A stretch of DNA of 19,196 nt from DATFYI01 sp035315125 (lineage in GTDB: Bacteria > Chloroflexota > Anaerolineae > Anaerolineales > Anaerolineaceae), in contig DATFYI010000268.1 of NCBI GenBank assembly GCA_035315125.1, forward strand, positions 1 to 19,196. Reading direction: 5' to 3'. Below, piece after piece: positions 7,292 through 14,422 of this stretch. Both the position numbers and the translations under genes were made by a program. The notes beneath the pieces were generated by a model. It was not told the DNA's origin and did not search any database. It was given only the letters and a program-made list of their open reading frames with translations. Numbering within the stretch: the stretch's first letter is position 1; each line of letters opens with the position of its first letter.

Positions 7292-8443
7292 TTATAAAAG
7301 CTCGTATAATAAGCCGTTGATCATGAAGCCCATGTTTTGAGCAGCAGGATCCGCAATGTTGGATAAAACAATGATCGTTAGCTGGTTGTTTGGAAAATAC
7401 CAATTAGCTTGTGTATAGCCAAGCCAATTGGAGTTCTCGGCCAGCGCGTATTGCCATTGAAAAGGTACAATAAACCAGCCATAGCCATAGCTCTCGCCGG
7501 GATCCTCCGCACCACAATCCACCTGTGCCTTTAACATCTCGTTCACTAGGTTTTGCGGCACCAACTTTTCGGTGTTAAAGGACTGGTCCCACTTATAAAG
7601 GTCTTCCACACTGGAATACAGTCTTGCTAGCCACGGATATAAATCAGCTTTTTGGTTTTTGAGATAATCCTGATACCCAATTGCCAGGTCCTTACCTGAT
7701 GTAACCGTACCGGTATCCGTCATATTGAGCGGGTCGAAGATGTTTTCCTTGAGAAATGTCGCGTAAGATTGGCCGGATACCTGCTCAATAATGTATTCCA
7801 GGATGTAGTAGCCAGTGATGGAATAATACCACTTTGTTCCAGGTTGGAAATCTAAGGGCTTTTCTTTGAACCAGTTTATTAGCTGGGCAAGCGTCATCGG
7901 TTTTGAAATTTTTTCTTTGTAATCTACAAAGCTGGATAAATCCGGGAGGCCGGAAGTGGAGATCAAGATCTGCTGGATGGTAATGGCTTTCCATGCCGCC
8001 GGGCAGCTCTTCACATATTTGCATATGGGGTCCTGAACGTTTAGCTTACCCTTGTTTTGCAAAATCAATATCCCCATGGCGGTGAACGGCTTGGAAAGCG
8101 CATCAATGACAAAACGGGTCTGGGGAGTATTGGGCGATTTCTTGTCCTGGTCCGCCAGCCCATACCCTTTACTAAGCAGGATTTTGCCGTTCTTCGAAAT
8201 CAGCACCGAGCCGCTAAAAATCTTGTTCTGGGCTCTGACCGTTAAGGAAGTGTCAATGCTAGATATGACCTCGGTGATAGGTTTAACCTGAGAGCTGGGC
8301 GTAGCCGTCTTGCTTGCAACGGTGGTCGGAGGAACCGACATTGGAGGAACAGTTGTGGGCGCAGGCGAAGCGGCCGTCCCACAAGCAGCCAGAGCTACCA
8401 TCATCAGCAGGGTACCAACAACCAGGCGAGAATGGGCAAACAT
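7292..8443 (-). CDS. Lipoprotein of the serine beta-lactamase/PBP fold with degraded catalytic motifs
   Basis: The 383-aa product begins with a lipoprotein signal ending in LAAC (lipidated Cys21), followed by a Pro/Thr/Ser-rich linker to about residue 55 and then a class C beta-lactamase-like domain. The fold is recognisable: GSVLISKNGKILLSKGYG, TRFVIDALSKPFTA, LISTSGLPDL, WYYSITGYYIL. Family members use a Ser-x-x-Lys nucleophile; here the position is Ala115-Leu-Ser-Lys118. The usual Tyr-x-Asn triad member reads Tyr207-Ser-Ile209, and the C-terminal HxG-type motif is replaced by GYTQ at 342-345. The enzyme is therefore probably inactive as a hydrolase and may act as a surface binding protein. 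RBS AGAGGA precedes the ATG. No frameshift or premature stop is seen. Confidence 0.85.
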   Translation of the reverse strand: MFAHSRLVVGTLLMMVALAACGTAASPAPTTVPPMSVPPTTVASKTATPSSQVKPITEVISSIDTSLTVRAQNKIFSGSVLISKNGKILLSKGYGLADQDKKSPNTPQTRFVIDALSKPFTAMGILILQNKGKLNVQDPICKYVKSCPAAWKAITIQQILISTSGLPDLSSFVDYKEKISKPMTLAQLINWFKEKPLDFQPGTKWYYSITGYYILEYIIEQVSGQSYATFLKENIFDPLNMTDTGTVTSGKDLAIGYQDYLKNQKADLYPWLARLYSSVEDLYKWDQSFNTEKLVPQNLVNEMLKAQVDCGAEDPGESYGYGWFIVPFQWQYALAENSNWLGYTQANWYFPNNQLTIIVLSNIADPAAQNMGFMINGLLYELL

Positions 8444-8489
8444 TTTATTCCTCTTTTTATGGTGAGGGGAGACAGGGCAGCTTTTGCTA

Positions 8490-8495
8490 ATTATA
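8490..8495 (-). promoter_or_regulatory. Probable -10 element of the lipoprotein gene
   Basis: On the minus strand a perfect TATAAT occurs about 47 bases before the lipoprotein ATG. No good -35 hexamer is found at 16-18 bases. Confidence 0.4.
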
Positions 8496-8752
8496 AAGTA
8501 AAAAAAAGTCCCTGCATTATTAATTCGAGGACGAATGGGGAGGTGCTCAGGTGATAAAGCCCTTGCTGAATTGCCAAATCGATGTAAAAAATTTCACACT
8601 CATTATAGGTCGCATTAGGATAAAGTCAATACGCCTCTGCGTTCGGAAGGACCTTGGTCTGGATAGTAGACTGTTACGTTGAAAGGCATCAAGTTCAGAA
8701 ATATTCAAACGTGCGATATAAATATGAAGCTTCTGACAGCAGTCAGGCTCGA
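8496..8752. other. Intergenic region with a doubtful 43-codon reading frame
   Basis: On the plus strand a GTG at 8551 opens a 43-codon frame ending at 8682, with GGGGAGG about seven bases upstream. The translated text is not recognisable and the frame runs against the neighbouring minus-strand genes, so I do not call it a gene. Nothing else is evident. Confidence 0.3.
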
Positions 8753-8932
8753 TTAAACCCTCTTTACAATTGGGATTTTAGCATCACCTATTGGTTGTGC
8801 TAGATTTACCATGTTGCGATCTTTCCCCGCCTCTTTTAGCCTTTCGAGACAATTTTCCGCCACCTCCTTGTAATTTTTATGAGCCGATTTCAAAACAAAA
8901 AGGGGCGCACGATCTAGACACGAAATCTCCAT
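8753..8932 (-). CDS. Small cytosolic protein, hypothetical (59 aa)
   Basis: A 59-codon frame starts at the ATG complementary to 8930-8932 with a strong AAGGAGG site a few bases upstream, and ends at TAA (8753-8755). The protein starts MEISCLDRAP and has an amphipathic, charged helix around residues 18-37 (HKNYKEVAENCLERLKEAG) with two cysteines (5 and 28); it ends in AKIPIVKRV. There is no signal or membrane segment. A near-consensus promoter (TTAACA-17-TATAGT) lies upstream and is decorated by three copies of an 11-bp box, which strengthens the case for a real, regulated gene. I do not recognise a family. It could be a small regulator acting on its own promoter, but that is inference. Confidence 0.65.
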   Translation of the reverse strand: MEISCLDRAPLFVLKSAHKNYKEVAENCLERLKEAGKDRNMVNLAQPIGDAKIPIVKRV

Positions 8933-8957
8933 TTTGCCTCCTTCTTGGCTTAGAGAT

Positions 8958-9033
8958 ACAAGCGGTCTGAGGTAGAAGCACTATATATAACTAAAGACCG
9001 CTTGTTAACCAAAATTTGGTACACAAGCGGTCT
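8958..9033. repeat. Three copies of an 11-bp box around the 59-aa gene promoter
   Basis: ACAAGCGGTCT occurs at 8958-8968 and 9023-9033, and its perfect reverse complement AGACCGCTTGT at 8995-9005. The middle copy overlaps the -35 and spacer, the left copy lies just after the expected transcription start, and the right copy is upstream of the promoter. The middle and right copies form an inverted repeat whose loop contains a further ACCAAA/TTTGGT pair (9008-9013 and 9015-9020). The middle copy could pair with either outer one, but not both. The arrangement suits operator sites or a two-state RNA hairpin; the right-hand hairpin could also serve as the 3' end signal of tRNA-Pro. Confidence 0.75.
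8980..9008 (-). promoter_or_regulatory. Promoter of the 59-aa gene
   Basis: On the minus strand TTAACA (9003-9008) and TATAGT (8980-8985) are separated by exactly 17 bases, each with one mismatch to the sigma-70 consensus. Transcription would start near 8973, about 40 bases before the ATG. Confidence 0.65.
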
Positions 9034-9043
9034 GTGCTTGGCC

Positions 9044-9123
<80 letters not shown>

Positions 9124-9148
9124 ATTATCTATTATGCTATCGGTCTTG

Positions 9149-9177
9149 ATTATAGCCGGATTGCCAATTTTTGACAA
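9149..9177 (-). promoter_or_regulatory. Promoter of tRNA-Pro
   Basis: On the minus strand TTGTCA (9172-9177) and a perfect TATAAT (9149-9154) are separated by 17 bases. The start would fall about 15-20 bases before the mature tRNA. Confidence 0.8.
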
Positions 9178-9261
9178 TGATTAACGTGGATTTTTTGAGT
9201 CGTTGAGGAGGTTGCTTCCTTGGAATTGAGCATTTTAGCAACTTTCCAATTTATTTACGTA

Positions 9262-10896
9262 TTAATCAGCCACAATTGGCGAAATGGACGTTTTACGACC
9301 GGTCCATTTTTTGGGCCAACCGGGTAGGAAAAAGCCCAGCAGCAGCGCAACCAGAGCAGCATAAAAGGTTACCTGATATGTACGCTCAAAGCCAACTACA
9401 TTTTCAGCGCAGGCCTGTTTAAGTAAGGCTGGCGAGAGAGCTTTTTGCCCGTTGCTTGCCAGTGCTGGGACGCCAGTCGGGTCGGTCGGAGCTGAATTGC
9501 TGGATGAGGGGGCTGTTGAGGTCACCTGGCAGAATCCAACCGTCTGGATATAAGCCGTACTGGACGGAGATGCATTTTGCAGCTGGTTTTGAAGATTTAG
9601 AATTTCAGGGGAAAGGGCGCTGGCTAGAACTGTTGCCAGCAAAGCAACACCAATGGACTGAATGACCTGGCGTGTGGCGCTGGTCAGAGAAGAACCACGG
9701 TGCAAATAGCGCGGCGGCACGACCGAGAGGGCGGTAACCATGGTGGTTTGGGCCGTTAAACCTAGTGCAATACCACGGATGGAGAGCAGGAAAATAATCC
9801 AGCCGATCGATGTGTCAGCACTGAGCTTAGAAAGCTGCCAGGTATTGATCACCAGCAAAGCAAACCCGGTCACCATTAACGGGCGTGGGCCGATTTTATC
9901 GTAGATGCGCCCGGATAAAATAACCAAAATGCCACTGGTGACGGCCATTGGCAGCAAGATAAAGCCTGTTTCCAGCGGAGACCGGCCTCGCAATTCTTGC
10001 AAATAGATTGGTAACAGGAATTCAGCGCCAAACAAAGCGATAACACTGACATAACTCAGCAGGCTGGCATTGAGAAAAATACGGTTTCCGAATAGCCTGA
10101 GGTCTAATAAAGGTTCTTTGGCAACAAACAACTCCACCATAGCAAAGGCGATCAGTCCAACAAACCCAACGCCAAACCAGATCAAGGTAGTAACTGATGT
10201 CCAACCGCTAACTGCAGCAATCGAGGCGGCATACAGGATTGCGCCAAAGCCGATGATCTCAGTTATGATTCCCGGAACATCCAGGGGATAATGCTGCTGC
10301 CCTTTATGTTCGCGTAAAAAGCGCAGTCCAAGCAGCACACCGAGCAGACCAATGGGAGGATTGATAAAAAAGATCACACGCCACAGATTCAGATTGACCA
10401 ACCAACCGCCCAGAATCGGCCCCAGGGCTGGAGCGACCAATGCCGCGATACCGTAGTATCCCAGGGCGGTTCCCTGTTCTTCAGTCGGAAAAGCTTGTAA
10501 CAGCAAGGAAACTCCCAATGGCATGGCAATACCCCCGCCAATGCCTTGTATGACACGGAAAATAACCAGCATAGTAAGGCTGGAAGAAAGGCCGCACAGA
10601 AGTGAGCCTACGGCGAATAATCCCAGCCCGGATAAATAGATTTTTTTGGAACCAAATCGATCGGCGAGAAAACCGGCCAGCGGCATAATAATGCCCATCG
10701 CCATCACGTAAACGCTGATGATCCATTGCGATTCATTGATGCTACCTCCAAATTCCTGGCGTAAGGCCTGGAATGCCACGTTGATGACGGTTGTATCCAA
10801 CAGAATCATAAAAAAACCAAAAATAACTGTAATTAAGACCAGCCATTTACTTCCAGAATTTCCATGATTTGAAACCGATATGGATGGATTCTCCAT
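9262..10896 (-). CDS. DHA2-family (EmrB/QacA type) MFS exporter
   Basis: The 544-aa protein is a cytoplasmic-membrane drug:proton antiporter of the 14-helix DHA2 family. The first helix carries LLDTTVINVAFQAL, typical of EmrB/QacA proteins. The motif A loop GFLADRFGSKKIYLSG follows helix 2, and the antiporter motif C region ALVAPALGPILGGWLV lies in helix 5. A non-membrane loop near residues 440-500 (Ser/Thr/Pro-rich with two Cys) precedes the last helix. The ATG has AAGGAA upstream. It follows the methyltransferase gene on the same strand after about 150 bases that contain a separate promoter and a palindrome, so it is probably its own transcription unit. Its substrate is unknown; export of a product of the neighbouring system is only a possibility. 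Confidence 0.92.
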   Translation of the reverse strand: MENPSISVSNHGNSGSKWLVLITVIFGFFMILLDTTVINVAFQALRQEFGGSINESQWIISVYVMAMGIIMPLAGFLADRFGSKKIYLSGLGLFAVGSLLCGLSSSLTMLVIFRVIQGIGGGIAMPLGVSLLLQAFPTEEQGTALGYYGIAALVAPALGPILGGWLVNLNLWRVIFFINPPIGLLGVLLGLRFLREHKGQQHYPLDVPGIITEIIGFGAILYAASIAAVSGWTSVTTLIWFGVGFVGLIAFAMVELFVAKEPLLDLRLFGNRIFLNASLLSYVSVIALFGAEFLLPIYLQELRGRSPLETGFILLPMAVTSGILVILSGRIYDKIGPRPLMVTGFALLVINTWQLSKLSADTSIGWIIFLLSIRGIALGLTAQTTMVTALSVVPPRYLHRGSSLTSATRQVIQSIGVALLATVLASALSPEILNLQNQLQNASPSSTAYIQTVGFCQVTSTAPSSSNSAPTDPTGVPALASNGQKALSPALLKQACAENVVGFERTYQVTFYAALVALLLGFFLPGWPKKWTGRKTSISPIVAD

Positions 10897-10928
10897 TAAA
10901 AATATTCCTTATTAACTAATTAGACAAA

Positions 10929-10948
10929 TTAATCAATCTATTGATTAA
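10929..10948. promoter_or_regulatory. Perfect palindromic operator before the MFS gene
   Basis: TTAATCAAT and ATTGATTAA are perfect 9-base inverted arms around CT. A minus-strand TTGACA at 10971-10976 (-35) with a poor -10 (AAAATT, 10948-10953) puts the transcription start within the palindrome. This is the usual geometry for a MarR- or TetR-type repressor site at an efflux gene. No regulator gene is found in the window. Confidence 0.65.
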
Positions 10949-11046
10949 ATTTTGATGGGGTTTTTTGGTTTGTCAATAGTACTTTTATTAAAAATAGTTG
11001 AGTGTTTTGACTTTTTGGATTTGGAACGCCCCATAAACTGTAAAAA

Positions 11047-11802
11047 TCAATAGGGTACTGTTCCCCAGGCATAGAAGGTGGGCACAAATAAAATACGCTG
11101 GCCTTTTTGCCAGGCCTCCAAATCTAGCTTTCGCAAAAGTTCAAATTTTTCTTTATCGATCCAACCGCTTAGATCTGATTCCAGAACGGACCATTCTAAT
11201 TCCCAGGCTTCCGGGGAAAGAGGACTACCCCAATGGCCCCCTAATAGCCCGCTGTGGACATTGCTAAGTCCAGCGTTGCTAAACAAGCTGGCTAATCGGC
11301 GTCCCAGATTGGGATCTGCGCCTTGACGTTGCAGCGCGGCTGCCTGCTGGCGGCCTAATTCCATCAGCTCATCCGGGTAATCAATTCGTCCACCGTAATC
11401 AGGCTCGGCCAGTGCTGCCACCAGACCGCCTGGGCGAGTAACACGGCGCATTTCCTTTAACCCTTGTTCAGGATGTTTAAGCCAGAGTAGGAAGAAGTGA
11501 CACAGGCAGCTATCAAACGAAGCGGGCGTATAAGGCAGTGCAAGGGCATCCCCGCAGACAAAACGGGTGGCTTTATCAACCTGATTGGCGAACTTGAGAT
11601 ATTCAAAGCGTCGATCCAAACCGTAAATCTTGACCGGAACAACTCGCTGCAAATCAGCGGTTACCACACCGCTGCCACAGCCGACTTCCAGAATACGTTG
11701 GCTCTGGTCGATTTTGAGTTGATGATAGAGATAATAGCGTAATTCTTCAGTCCAGCGGGATTGCTGAAGAAAGCGATGATGCCAATCTACCAGATCTAAC
11801 AC
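11047..11802 (-). CDS. Class I SAM-dependent methyltransferase
   Basis: The 251-aa cytosolic protein has the Rossmann-type methyltransferase signature: motif I ILEVGCGSGVVT at 37-48, an acidic residue after strand 2 (GLDRRFEY), the CGDALALPY segment for adenine contact, and the post-I region around FDSCLCHFFLLWL and RVTRPGG. This fits the ubiE-like/Methyltransf_11 type of small-molecule or peptide methyltransferases. The start is GTG, four bases beyond the stop of the preceding radical SAM-like gene, pointing to translational coupling and co-function. The target is unknown; I infer that it may act in the same modification pathway. A weak purine stretch (GGAAAAG) is the only ribosome binding signal. 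Confidence 0.85.
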   Translation of the reverse strand: MLDLVDWHHRFLQQSRWTEELRYYLYHQLKIDQSQRILEVGCGSGVVTADLQRVVPVKIYGLDRRFEYLKFANQVDKATRFVCGDALALPYTPASFDSCLCHFFLLWLKHPEQGLKEMRRVTRPGGLVAALAEPDYGGRIDYPDELMELGRQQAAALQRQGADPNLGRRLASLFSNAGLSNVHSGLLGGHWGSPLSPEAWELEWSVLESDLSGWIDKEKFELLRKLDLEAWQKGQRILFVPTFYAWGTVPY

Positions 11803-11806
11803 GTTT

Positions 11807-12955
11807 TCAGCGACTTTTCCAGATCTTTTCCCAGGGATCGGTCAGCAAATTTCCTAAAATTGTATGCACACCCTGTGCAGGCAGCACATCGCCATCCGGT
11901 TCTACGTATAACCAGGCTGTACCGGCACCTTTAGGCGGCTGTTCCTGCTCGGCCAGCTCAAGAGCAACCGGATGAAATTCGGAGTAAGGCACCGGCAAGT
12001 CCCATACCAGAGACATTTTCCGGTCGGCTACGGCATGCCTGGCGGCTGTTAAAGCATCTTTTAGGTTGGGATCATCGGCGCTAAGGGATATCGAGGTAAC
12101 TCCCATGCCGGATAGACGGTCAAACAAAGCTTCCACTTCGGATGCGTTCTTTTGGGTAATGGTAACATGCACGGTTGTAAAAAGATTTTCAGCCAGCACA
12201 TCGCGTAAGGCTTCCCAGGATTGCTCTTCTTTAGGGTCTAATAAGATCATAATATGATCCAGACCGCTTTGCAGCAGTTTGTGGAGATAAGTGGTGTCGG
12301 AAAGACGCAAACCATCCGTGATCAGCCCGACTACTTGCCCGATATTTTGAGTGTAAGCAATCAGATCGACCAATTCGGGGCGCAGGGTGGGCTCACCGCC
12401 GGTAAAAATTACATGCGGAATACCGGCATCCCAGGCTTTCTGCAGGATGGTCTCCCATTCTTTAAAAGCTAATTCTCGCTTTACTTTTGGGGCAATCTCT
12501 GCGCTGGTTCCTATGCTTGAACGGTAGGTCAGGGCACAATCCAACCGGTACGGAGCAGAAAGGACGGTGCTGTAGGGATCTCTTCGCTCGAAATCCATGA
12601 AAGTCTCGGGGTCAAGATCGGGCGTCTTGACCAGGGTCTGGATTTTCTCTACCAGATCCTGGTAGTCTTTCAAGGCTTCTGGCCGGCTGATATGATACCG
12701 GTTGAGGATATGCTGGACGGCTTCTTCTTCAGGGACCTGTTTGATAAGGTAATAAGCCAGTTCTGTGGCCGTCTGATTTAAGTGCAACACTGTGCTGGCG
12801 TTGATGATCAAAATGCCCTGGCCATCCGGCTCGATTCTCAGGTGCATACGATATGGGATGGGGGCATCAGCAGGAGCCTGGTAATGATACATGCCAGCGG
12901 GCAACGGATGTGCCGGTGGAAAGACCCGGTCGATAAGACGATTGAAAAAGTCCAT
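11807..12955 (-). CDS. Cluster-less radical SAM-like paralog with N-terminal RRE-like domain
   Basis: The 382-aa protein is a clear tandem paralog of the next upstream gene. Residues 37-110 form a PqqD/RRE-like domain (MHLRIEPDGQGILIINAST, LNQTATELAYYL). The radical SAM-like barrel follows: YRLDCALTYR corresponds to YRMDLAITYR, and AGIPHVIFTGGEPTLRPEL is nearly identical to the paralog, with GGEP at 186-189. Where the paralog has C-x3-C-x2-C, this protein reads RSSIGTSAEI with no cysteine. The SPASM-type segment also survives without cysteines (YVEPDGDVLPAQGVH), and the protein ends at KIWKSR, before the C-terminal cysteine block. Cys140 is its only cysteine. It therefore cannot hold the usual clusters and is probably a binding or scaffold partner. 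TAGGAGG lies close to the ATG. Confidence 0.85.
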   Translation of the reverse strand: MDFFNRLIDRVFPPAHPLPAGMYHYQAPADAPIPYRMHLRIEPDGQGILIINASTVLHLNQTATELAYYLIKQVPEEEAVQHILNRYHISRPEALKDYQDLVEKIQTLVKTPDLDPETFMDFERRDPYSTVLSAPYRLDCALTYRSSIGTSAEIAPKVKRELAFKEWETILQKAWDAGIPHVIFTGGEPTLRPELVDLIAYTQNIGQVVGLITDGLRLSDTTYLHKLLQSGLDHIMILLDPKEEQSWEALRDVLAENLFTTVHVTITQKNASEVEALFDRLSGMGVTSISLSADDPNLKDALTAARHAVADRKMSLVWDLPVPYSEFHPVALELAEQEQPPKGAGTAWLYVEPDGDVLPAQGVHTILGNLLTDPWEKIWKSR

Positions 12956-12976
12956 GATTGCCTCCTATCCTGCCAT

Positions 12977-14362
12977 TTACGTGAATGATACAGAAAGGGT
13001 AGAAATTGAATGCGCAGCCTGCCTGGCTAATGGACAACCTCCGCCGCATTCCGATAGAAGAGCACAAGAAACACAGACCTGTGGCAGGTTTTTGTGCTCG
13101 CGCAAGGATATTGCCAGATCGTGGTTCCAGATCGACTCCCACGAGTTGCTCAAGAGATTTCCGATGGATTGATAATAAGATTGGCAAGGAATAACCGAGC
13201 CATCCGGCTCGACACACATGTTGTATCGAGCGGCCGTACAACCTTTGACACCGAGCTGCATTTGAACGGGGTCAAAATGACAGTATTCGGTCGGGGTATA
13301 CCAAATCAGACGCTGGCCGTGCGCCTGCGTCGATTGGCGAGCCAAATCTAATAAGGGAGGCAGGCTTTCTTCGGTCAAGCCGGTCCCGACTGTTAATCCC
13401 CGGCCCGAATAAATCAAGGCGTTCAGGCCAATGGTCGGTACACCCAATTCTGCCAGAAAATCAAGTGTTCCGGCCAGATAAACGCTGTTTTCCTCGAGCA
13501 GAGTAGTGTTGGTCATGACGAACAGGCGAGTAGCCAGAGCATTTTCGATGCCAGCGATGGTGTCATCCCAGGCGCCAGACCTGGCCACCATGCGATTGTG
13601 GATCTCTGGCAAATGGGATTCGAGAGTTATCTGGGCGTGCTCCAGACCTGCATCCACTAATTTTTGTAGAAACACCACATCTTTTAGCAATCGACCGTTG
13701 GTGTTAATACCGGTGATCTGGCCGTTTTTTTCAGCATGAGCCACTAATTCTGGCAGATCAGGGCGTAGGGTAGGCTCACCGCCGGTGAACACAATATGGG
13801 GAATACCTGCATTCCACAGCCGGTCGAGGACTTGTTTCCAATGAGCGGTGTCCAGCTCAGGAGCGTGGCGCTCACGATCATTATAGCAATGAGCACAGTC
13901 ATTATTACAGCGATAGGTAATGGCAAGATCCATGCGGTAGGGAGCGGATGGCATGACCGAGAAGGGGGCGATTGTCTCAAGTTCTAAGTCGCAAATGGGA
14001 CAGGCTCCGTCAGGTCGCAGCAGCTCTTGCAGTTGGTTTACGATCTGACCGTAATCCTGGCGAGCCTGGTCTTTTGATACGTGGTAGCTGTGGGTTATGG
14101 ATTCAATGACGCGGGCGTCCTGCTCTTTTGATAAATAGAGAAAAGCCAGATGAGTGGCGGTTGGATTCAGGTGAAATGAGCGATTGGCATTCACCAATAA
14201 CATACCACTACCATCTTGTTCCACCCTTAAATGTGCACGAGTTTTTTCTGCGCCATCTTCGATCAGAAAATGATAAATACCCGCGTCAGGAGGGAGCGGC
14301 GCTTTAATAAATGAAGCGCCTACTCTCGGAATTTGCGAAATCAAGCTTGAAAAGAAACCCAT
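12977..14362 (-). CDS. Radical SAM/SPASM maturase with N-terminal PqqD/RRE-like domain
   Basis: The 461-aa protein has a PqqD-like peptide-recognition region at about 42-115 (AHLRVEQDGSGMLLVNANRS, LNPTATHLAFLYL, YHVSKDQARQDYGQIV), a CPIC pair at 121-124, then the radical SAM core: C-x3-C-x2-C at Cys152/Cys156/Cys159 and GGEP at 194-197. The C-terminal SPASM-like region has Cys375, Cys383, Cys393 (CVEPDGSVIPC) and the block Cys430, Cys433, Cys439, Cys443, enough for auxiliary 4Fe-4S clusters. This architecture is that of enzymes that modify ribosomal peptides. The gene lies about 60 bases after the Cys-Ala-tail protein and 21 bases before its cluster-less paralog. There is no clear Shine-Dalgarno site before the ATG. 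The substrate assignment to the neighbouring tail is inference. Confidence 0.9.
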   Translation of the reverse strand: MGFFSSLISQIPRVGASFIKAPLPPDAGIYHFLIEDGAEKTRAHLRVEQDGSGMLLVNANRSFHLNPTATHLAFLYLSKEQDARVIESITHSYHVSKDQARQDYGQIVNQLQELLRPDGACPICDLELETIAPFSVMPSAPYRMDLAITYRCNNDCAHCYNDRERHAPELDTAHWKQVLDRLWNAGIPHIVFTGGEPTLRPDLPELVAHAEKNGQITGINTNGRLLKDVVFLQKLVDAGLEHAQITLESHLPEIHNRMVARSGAWDDTIAGIENALATRLFVMTNTTLLEENSVYLAGTLDFLAELGVPTIGLNALIYSGRGLTVGTGLTEESLPPLLDLARQSTQAHGQRLIWYTPTEYCHFDPVQMQLGVKGCTAARYNMCVEPDGSVIPCQSYYQSIGNLLSNSWESIWNHDLAISLREHKNLPQVCVSCALLSECGGGCPLARQAAHSISTLSVSFT

Positions 14363-14422
14363 AACGAATGGCCAGGTTAATATTCAGGGATTAAGGTTGT
14401 TACAGATCATATTAGAGTCGTT

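Noticed and set aside
8551..8682. 43-codon GTG frame on the plus strand
   Set aside because: It has a ribosome-binding-like sequence, but it is short and antisense to its neighbours, and the translation is not recognisable; not enough to call.
8958..9033. Small CRISPR array from the repeated 11-bp boxes
   Set aside because: The repeats are too short, one is inverted, spacing is irregular and there are no cas genes.
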